The position numbers and the translations under genes were made by a program. This document shows, in pieces, positions 58,829 through 64,000 of a stretch of DNA of 64,000 nt; within the stretch, counting starts at the first letter, position 1, and every line of letters begins with the position of its first letter. The notes beneath the pieces were generated by a model. The model was not told where the DNA came from. It worked only from the letters and a program-made list of their open reading frames with translations, and ran no database searches. Origin of the DNA: Gnetum montanum. Taxonomy: Eukaryota > Streptophyta > Gnetopsida > Gnetales > Gnetaceae. Location: assembly GCA_015680685.1 (NCBI GenBank), contig MNCI01007880.1, positions 103,040 to 167,039 of the forward strand, written 5' to 3'.

Positions 58829-59110
58829 AAGCCATTGCGGGCCGGAAGCGTAAATGGTGATTGTAGCTAACTCCGAACCACTAGTTTAAGGCCGTTGCGG
58901 GCCTACATGTGAGTTTGCGTAAACTGGCTACTAGTTTAAGGCCATTGCGGGCCAATATACGAGTTGTTACATAACAGAATATAATCCTGCGTAAGTGGCA
59001 TAAAACAATGTGAGTGGTGAACTTTGTATAGCTGGTTTAAGGCCATTGCGGGCCAGAAGCGTAAATTAGTTACTAGTTTAAGGCCGTTGCGGGCCACTGC
59101 GAACTTGCGT
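58829..59110 (-). repeat. Array 1 of element C
   Basis: Five copies of TAGTTTAAGGCC(A/G)TTGCG followed by GGCC (plus strand) at about 58829, 58880, 58931, 59035 and 59072; on the minus strand each ends in TTAAACTA. Between protease and the end of the antisense gene. Confidence 0.85.
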
Positions 59111-59288
59111 AAATTAATCTTGGATAAATGTGTAAAGGAATGAGCATAGCTAACACAAGTACGATAAAACACGCAAGAAAATGCCAAGCGTAAACAAAGA
59201 AAGAAGATATAGCATAAACAATAGAAGCTGCCAAACGGGGAGTGTGCTAACTTACACATGAATAGTGCTACACGCAGAAGACCATTGT

Positions 59289-62200
59289 TCAGCCGTCGAT
59301 ACGCAATTTTTTCTTAATGGCCTTCACGTTGAGCGCTGCGTAAGGGCGAGGAGGTTTGGGGCTTGACTCCTCTACGCTGTCATCCGAAAATGGCAGGTCG
59401 GCCCAGGCGAGACCATCGGCATTGTTGTCATTCTGTTTAGGGGCTTGGAGATTGGACTGGTCGTCAGTTGTTTCGATCTCTGAACCCCGTTCTTCCTCAA
59501 TGTTGTTAACGGTCCTAGGGGTGACCTCGTCGCCGCGTATGACAACTTCCCCTTCGGCGTAGGGCAGGCGTATCTCTTGATGTATCGGTGACGAGACTGC
59601 CTGCAACCTGGCTAACCACGACCTCCCTCAGATTAAGTTGAAGCCAGGCATCTCCTCGACGACTAAGAATGTGGCTTCTGTCGGGAATTGATCCCCCGCC
59701 ACAAACTCAATACGCACGGTCCCTTTGACTTGAACCCGTGCTTCGTTGAACGATTTCACGCAAGCTGTTGTTGTGGGAGTGATCTGGTCGACCAATCCCA
59801 ACCTATCCACGATGGAATAGGGAACGACATTGGTAGCTGCACCATCATCCACATGTACACTCCGGATCCGGTACTGGCTGACCCGAATTGTAATGAACAT
59901 GGGCTCAGTCGTTACTTGACCTTTTTCCGGATCATCTTTGACAGACTCATCCAGGAAGGTCAACGAGGTAGACTTGGGTGGTTCAGCGTCAGAAGGGCAC
60001 ATGATAGCGTGTATCGCTTTCTCTTCCGCCGGCAGGGTGGCGTCCACTGATATGGACGTCAACATGCGTACCATAGCCTCATGGTGTTCTTGAGAAGTCA
60101 TCAGTAAGTCGTACAAGCTCAGCGTCGTGTTCTTTTGCTTAAGAGCTTGTTTGACCTGTGTGAATGCGTCGAGGAGGTCCTTCTCTTGGTAGGGTTGTTT
60201 ATTCCCCTTGTCCTCCTCCATTCGGCCCAAGAGAAGGATCTCTCGAGGCGGAGCGGTGTCAGTGGGAGGGTTGTTCCTTTTTTTGCCAAGAGAAGGTGGC
60301 TACGTTTCTGTACCTTTGGCCTGTTTCTGAGGCATAGGCATAGGCACAGAGGCCAAGGGCCAGGGCTTAGGGAAGCCGAGCGTAATGTGGTCTCTTGTTG
60401 CATCAACTGCTGTATTCTCCTCCTTACGCTGAGGAGGCGGTGGCTGGTGGTTCTGACTAGAGGTCTGCCCCTGCGTGAGAGGGGCAGCCTGTGGTTTTGG
60501 CGTCCTAATAATGAAGGGCGTTCTCGGCATGGGTGCGGATGAAGCCGCGGCTTACGTGCTTTCGCATGACTAAGGGCGCACTTGGGAAGGTGCCTGTATG
60601 ATAAAAGGTGGCCGTGAGGCCCCAGTAGCTGCCGAAGAAGTAGTAGGCCCCTTTGTTGAGCTGGCGGGCACACGCAAAATGAAAGGCTGTTTTGGCGGCA
60701 CCTTACGCTCACCGTCCGTACTCACCACAGTGATTGTATAAGGATCGTAATTTGTGTTCAACGGATTCTTGTACACATGCAACGTTTGGTTTTTTGGACG
60801 TGTAGGATTACTGTTGTCTAGTTTTAAATGACCTTCATCGATCATGCATTGAATGTCGTCCTTCAACACCCAGTAGTAATCCGTGTCGTGACCACAGATC
60901 TGGTGGTAGTCACAGAAACGATCCAGCCTGAAAGATCTCGGAACTGCCGGCTCGTTAGGCAGAGCTAAAGAAGGGTCCTTCAGCAGTTCACAGTGACTCT
61001 TGTGACGCTTCAGGGCCTCCTCGGACACCTTCTTAGGTTGAATGTGTTCTGCCGCTAACAGTTGTTTCAGCAGTTCAGAATGTTTCACAGGTAAAGCCGC
61101 GTATTTTGAACGATCTTTACGCTCAAAATTTGGCTTTGGCTGGGGGGGTTGTTCAGGGGCAGCTGTGGTTTGGCTGGTGCCGACACCAGTCGTGGCCTCA
61201 GGGGGTGCTATTTTTGGTGCATTCTTATTCTTGTTTTTCACGTTTTCAGTCACCGCAACTACTGTCGTTGTCGATGCCTTGCCTTTGTCTTTGGCTTTGT
61301 TGTGTGCGTTTTTGTAGGCGACATATGTCGGGTCTTTGCTGGCCTCCGCAGCATCTTGGATGCTTCGGACCTATGCGAAGGCCTGACGTATATCACCAGG
61401 GGAAAGGTAATACAACTTAGATTTAATGAAGTCATTGACTGCTGCCTTGAATATAGCCAGCAGGTGGGAGTCTGCGATCGGGTCACGGATCTCATTCAAG
61501 GTAGCATTCCAACGCTGTATAAACTTTTGGACTGGCTCGAGCGGGTCTTGTTTCACCCCCATAAGCTATTCCAACGTGACTTCCGGCTTCATGTTGTATT
61601 TGAATCGGGTCACGAATTAGGTCAGCAGCTCCTCCAAGGTTGAAATGGAAGAGCGTGGGAGGGCTCTATACCAGTCTAAAGCCTTCCCCGTCAATGACAT
61701 CGTGAAAACTCGGATTAGAGTATGCAGCCACTGTTGTAACAACAAAGATTCAGACCTGAAGATGGCTAGATGAGTGTTGGGATCCCCCTCTCCATTATAC
61801 TTGGTAAAATGGGGGAGGGACATCCCTGGTCGCAACGACAGTACGGGGACCGCTGGATTGATCGGATCATCCTGATAGAAGTCCATGATCTGAATGGTAT
61901 CAGATCCAACGGTCTTGAGGCATCGCACCTCCTCAGTAAGTGTCTGGATAAGCTGGAACGCTTGGTCTAGACCTATTAACGGAGGTGTCTGCGCAGCAGG
62001 CACAGGGGGTTGGACTGGGCGGGCAGCCCTAGGAGCTGGAAGGCAGGAAGTGGATGACTAACCGCTGGTTGAGCAGGGATCCCTGCAAGCTGGGGGGCCT
62101 GCGAAGACCACCATCCACTGGTCTGGGACGAGAGATTAACTCCTGCCTGCTGTGCAGGATAATGGTATGTATATTGAGGAAACACCTGTAAAAATTGTGC

Positions 62201-63112
62201 CACGGGTGTAACCGAAGGCTGTGCACTGTAAACCGTAGACGGGTGTGGTTGTGCAGCAAGGTTGGTCCACTGACCTGTTGCAGGGTATTGTACAAAGGTT
62301 TGCTGTGGCACAGTTACGGTATTTTGCTGAGTTGGCGGGGGTGGGAACACTTGCGCTGAGCGAGTTGCCGGTACAGTGTCAACTCATACCTGGGGGATGA
62401 AATGGGGCGTGGTGGTCGCCGGGATCATCGCCGGAATACTAAGTACCTGCTGTGACGGACCCACCTCCGCGTTATGGTGCGGTAGTTGCATTTGCAATCC
62501 AGACGGCTGCGCATTGGCCAGTGGAAAGCCAGGGATGTGCGTCTGCGTGGTCACGGCTGAGTCCAGAGAAGCTGCCTCTCTATTGAAAGGAAACAATGGA
62601 TTTACATTCGTGTGGGGCGTCAGAGTATGGAACGAATGTTCGGACAAAGCCACGAATTCATCCTCTGCCTCTTCCCCATGTTGAGGCTCCACCGCAGGTT
62701 GTGAAGTTTGGCCTCTAGCCATGACCAACTGTGCGATGAGTTCATGTTGGTCTTCGAACAAGGGGATTATGTCATAGGCTGTCGGCTTAAAATCATAACC
62801 CCCTCGGTGGAGCACTTCAAAGTTGCGCTTCGCCTCAAGCTCGGCTCGGCTGAGAGCCAGCCTCGCCTGGATCTTAAAGCATATGAAATTGTATTCTTGA
62901 GGGGTTATAACCGTAAAGATAGGCTCTTTTCCCTGAAGCCTTAATGAACGGCGCAATGGTCCCTGAGGCCCCGTTGCGCCAGGAGCTGGTCCTGTGGCTG
63001 CTGTAGGATTGACAGGTGCGACGCCCAGATCGGCGGCGACCAAGGCAGTTGTGTTTGAGTAAAATGAATCCATTAAGGATGAAATCGAGAAGAAATGGTA
63101 ATCGGATCTCAA
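59289..63112 (-). pseudogene. gag-pro: gag-pro of element C
   Basis: ATG at 63112 (a second ATG opens MDSFYSNTTALVAADLG). N-terminal part PQEYNFICFKIQARLALSRA; P/Q-rich linker (about 62350-62050); a frame change near 62030; capsid GLDQAFQLIQTLTEEV, LTGKALDWYRALP, NEIRDPIADSHLLAIFK. Zinc knuckle FCDYHQICGHDTDYYW at about 60915 (last Cys now Tyr; B keeps it). Protease SVHVDDGAATNVVPYS at about 59855 with the D-x-G active site, then RSWLARLQAVSSPIHQEI. Stops in place of Gln codons of B: TAA at 61620, TAG near 61569; others near 62393, 61370, 60580, 60302 and 59627. The end at 59289 is followed by array 1 and the antisense gene, so pol must be reached by splicing or by separate expression. Confidence 0.85.
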
Positions 63113-63301
63113 ACGAAAATGGCTGGCAACAACAAAAAAAAGTAGAAAAGGCTTTCTACCCTGTAGGATTTCAAAGAAATCGTCCTTACGACTGATCTAT
63201 ACCACACGATTAATCGTAGACTTCCCTAGAGGTATTATGTCTATGATTTAGGGTATGGATCTCTAACAGGGTTACCTGAAATATTCGGATCGGAGCCTTC
63301 T
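63113..63301 (-). other. Leader of element C
   Basis: Non-coding, with one copy of the AGGCTTT...CTATACCACACGAT segment that is doubled in the leader of E. Confidence 0.55.
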
Positions 63302-63319
63302 GCCCTCCTTCTAGCGCCA
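63302..63319 (-). other. Primer-binding site of element C
   Basis: TGGCGCTAGAAGGAGGGC on the minus strand, six bases from the LTR end. tRNA not assigned. Confidence 0.7.
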
Positions 63320-63325
63320 GAAAAC

Positions 63326-64000
63326 TGTAGCGACAGAAAACGTCGGCAGCTGGAAATGCCGACCGAGTTTCTGGTGCACATAGCTTTTGCCATGGATCCG
63401 CGCAAGGGCTATGCTGGAGAAACGAATCTGCGGCACCCTGAACGGTCTGGTCGATTAGACAAGGACTTACGGGTCAGTAAAACAATGGAAATTACGTGAA
63501 AAGAAAGCGATCTGGTTCGAGGAGTCGTAAAATGAGGGGAAAACGACGTTGACGGATTTGCAACGGAGATAATGCTAAACACGATAAACGGAGGCTGGCA
63601 TAAGAAAAGCACGTAGCTTCAAGATCTGCGCTTTGACTTAAAAGTGTATATTTCGTATGAAAAAATTGCACATGGGGAGTCCCCGATTACAAGATGTGAA
63701 ACAAGCACAAAAGAACAAGAAAACGGTCTAAACAGAAGTCCGATCTACCTTGTGGGCTAAAGCTGAGATGCAAGGCGGACCAAGCTTTGATGTCTATCAA
63801 CCAATTACTTCTGATTGATAGAGTCTTTTCAGCAGAACGATTACTCCTTTCACCGGTGCTCGAGAAAAACTGTACTCCGCTTCGGCTGCAAGGTGATGAT
63901 GTCAACGATTGCCAAAGCGCTGCTCTCTGTATCTCTGCTCCAAAGTGCTAAGTGCTCTGGTGCTCAGAAATGTGCCTCTGCTTCTCTGTTTTGCCAACCT
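63326..64000 (-). repeat. 5' LTR of element C, inner 675 bp
   Basis: Direct repeat of 47807-48481; differences are few and mostly transitions (e.g. CACACAG to CACATAG, ATCCGC to ATCTGC). It continues past the window edge. Confidence 0.9.

Larger units (their letters stand above)
47807..64000 (-). mobile_element. Element C: Tat/Ogre-like retrotransposon, minus strand, nearly complete
   Basis: On the minus strand: 5' LTR (64000-63326, outer part outside window), PBS, leader, gag-pro 63112-59289, array 1, antisense gene on the plus strand 54492-58630, pol 54038-50690, array 3, hairpin, 3' LTR 49253-47807. It is inserted in gag of D; the five bases before it (CCCGT, 47802-47806) should recur beyond the right edge. 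The best-preserved gag-pol of the window. Confidence 0.9.

Overview
This window is plant nuclear repetitive DNA. I see no ordinary host gene, tRNA, rRNA or CRISPR array. Almost all of it is a nest of decayed Ty3/gypsy LTR retrotransposons. Most belong to the Tat/Ogre-like lineage, recognised by the second, archaeal-type RNase H between the RT-RNase H and the integrase. One is Athila-like. This points to a land plant, most likely a seed plant with a large, heavily methylated genome; the species cannot be named from the sequence. Elements are labelled A to H here.

Layout. 1-8708: element A (+), antisense gene, pol and 3' LTR; its 5' part lies outside the window. 8709-11197: element E (-), gag start, PBS and 5' LTR, cut by A. 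11198-12589: non-coding DNA. 12590-14197 plus 29219-31424: element F (+), 3' repeats and 3' LTR, split by B. 14198-29218: element B (+), both LTRs and a CAATG target duplication. 31425-37675: element G (-), gag-pro and 5' LTR. 37676-45693: element H (+), Athila-like. 45694-47806: element D (+), 5' LTR, PBS and first codons of gag, cut by C. 47807-64000: element C (-), everything except the outer part of its 5' LTR.

The main result is an unusual architecture shared by A, B and C. A gene of about 4 kb with eight exons lies in ANTISENSE orientation between the protease and the reverse transcriptase. I reconstructed it from splice sites that keep phase: exon 2 is exactly 450 nt in all three copies, and exon 3 is 275 nt in B and C. 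It has its own TATA box upstream in A and C, and an AATAAA signal 40-60 nt after the stop in B and C. Exons 2-3 encode a domain resembling plant FCP1/SCP-like (NIF-type HAD) phosphatases whose catalytic acid motifs are replaced in every copy. Exon 4 is a conserved domain I cannot name, exon 7 is charged and helical, and exon 8 is acidic. The position matches that of the known Ogre intron between protease and RT, and a plausible splice acceptor precedes pol in A, B and C.

Other shared structures: short tandem arrays ending in TAAACT separate the modules (gag-pro / antisense gene / pol / 3' end). A hairpin encloses the polypurine tract and the start of the 3' LTR in A, B, C and F. LTR U3 regions are packed with palindromes built on a TACGC/GCGTA core, which also fill the first intron and upstream region of the antisense gene of A. 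Most copies are dead; in C the breaks in pol are nearly all single C-to-T type changes.
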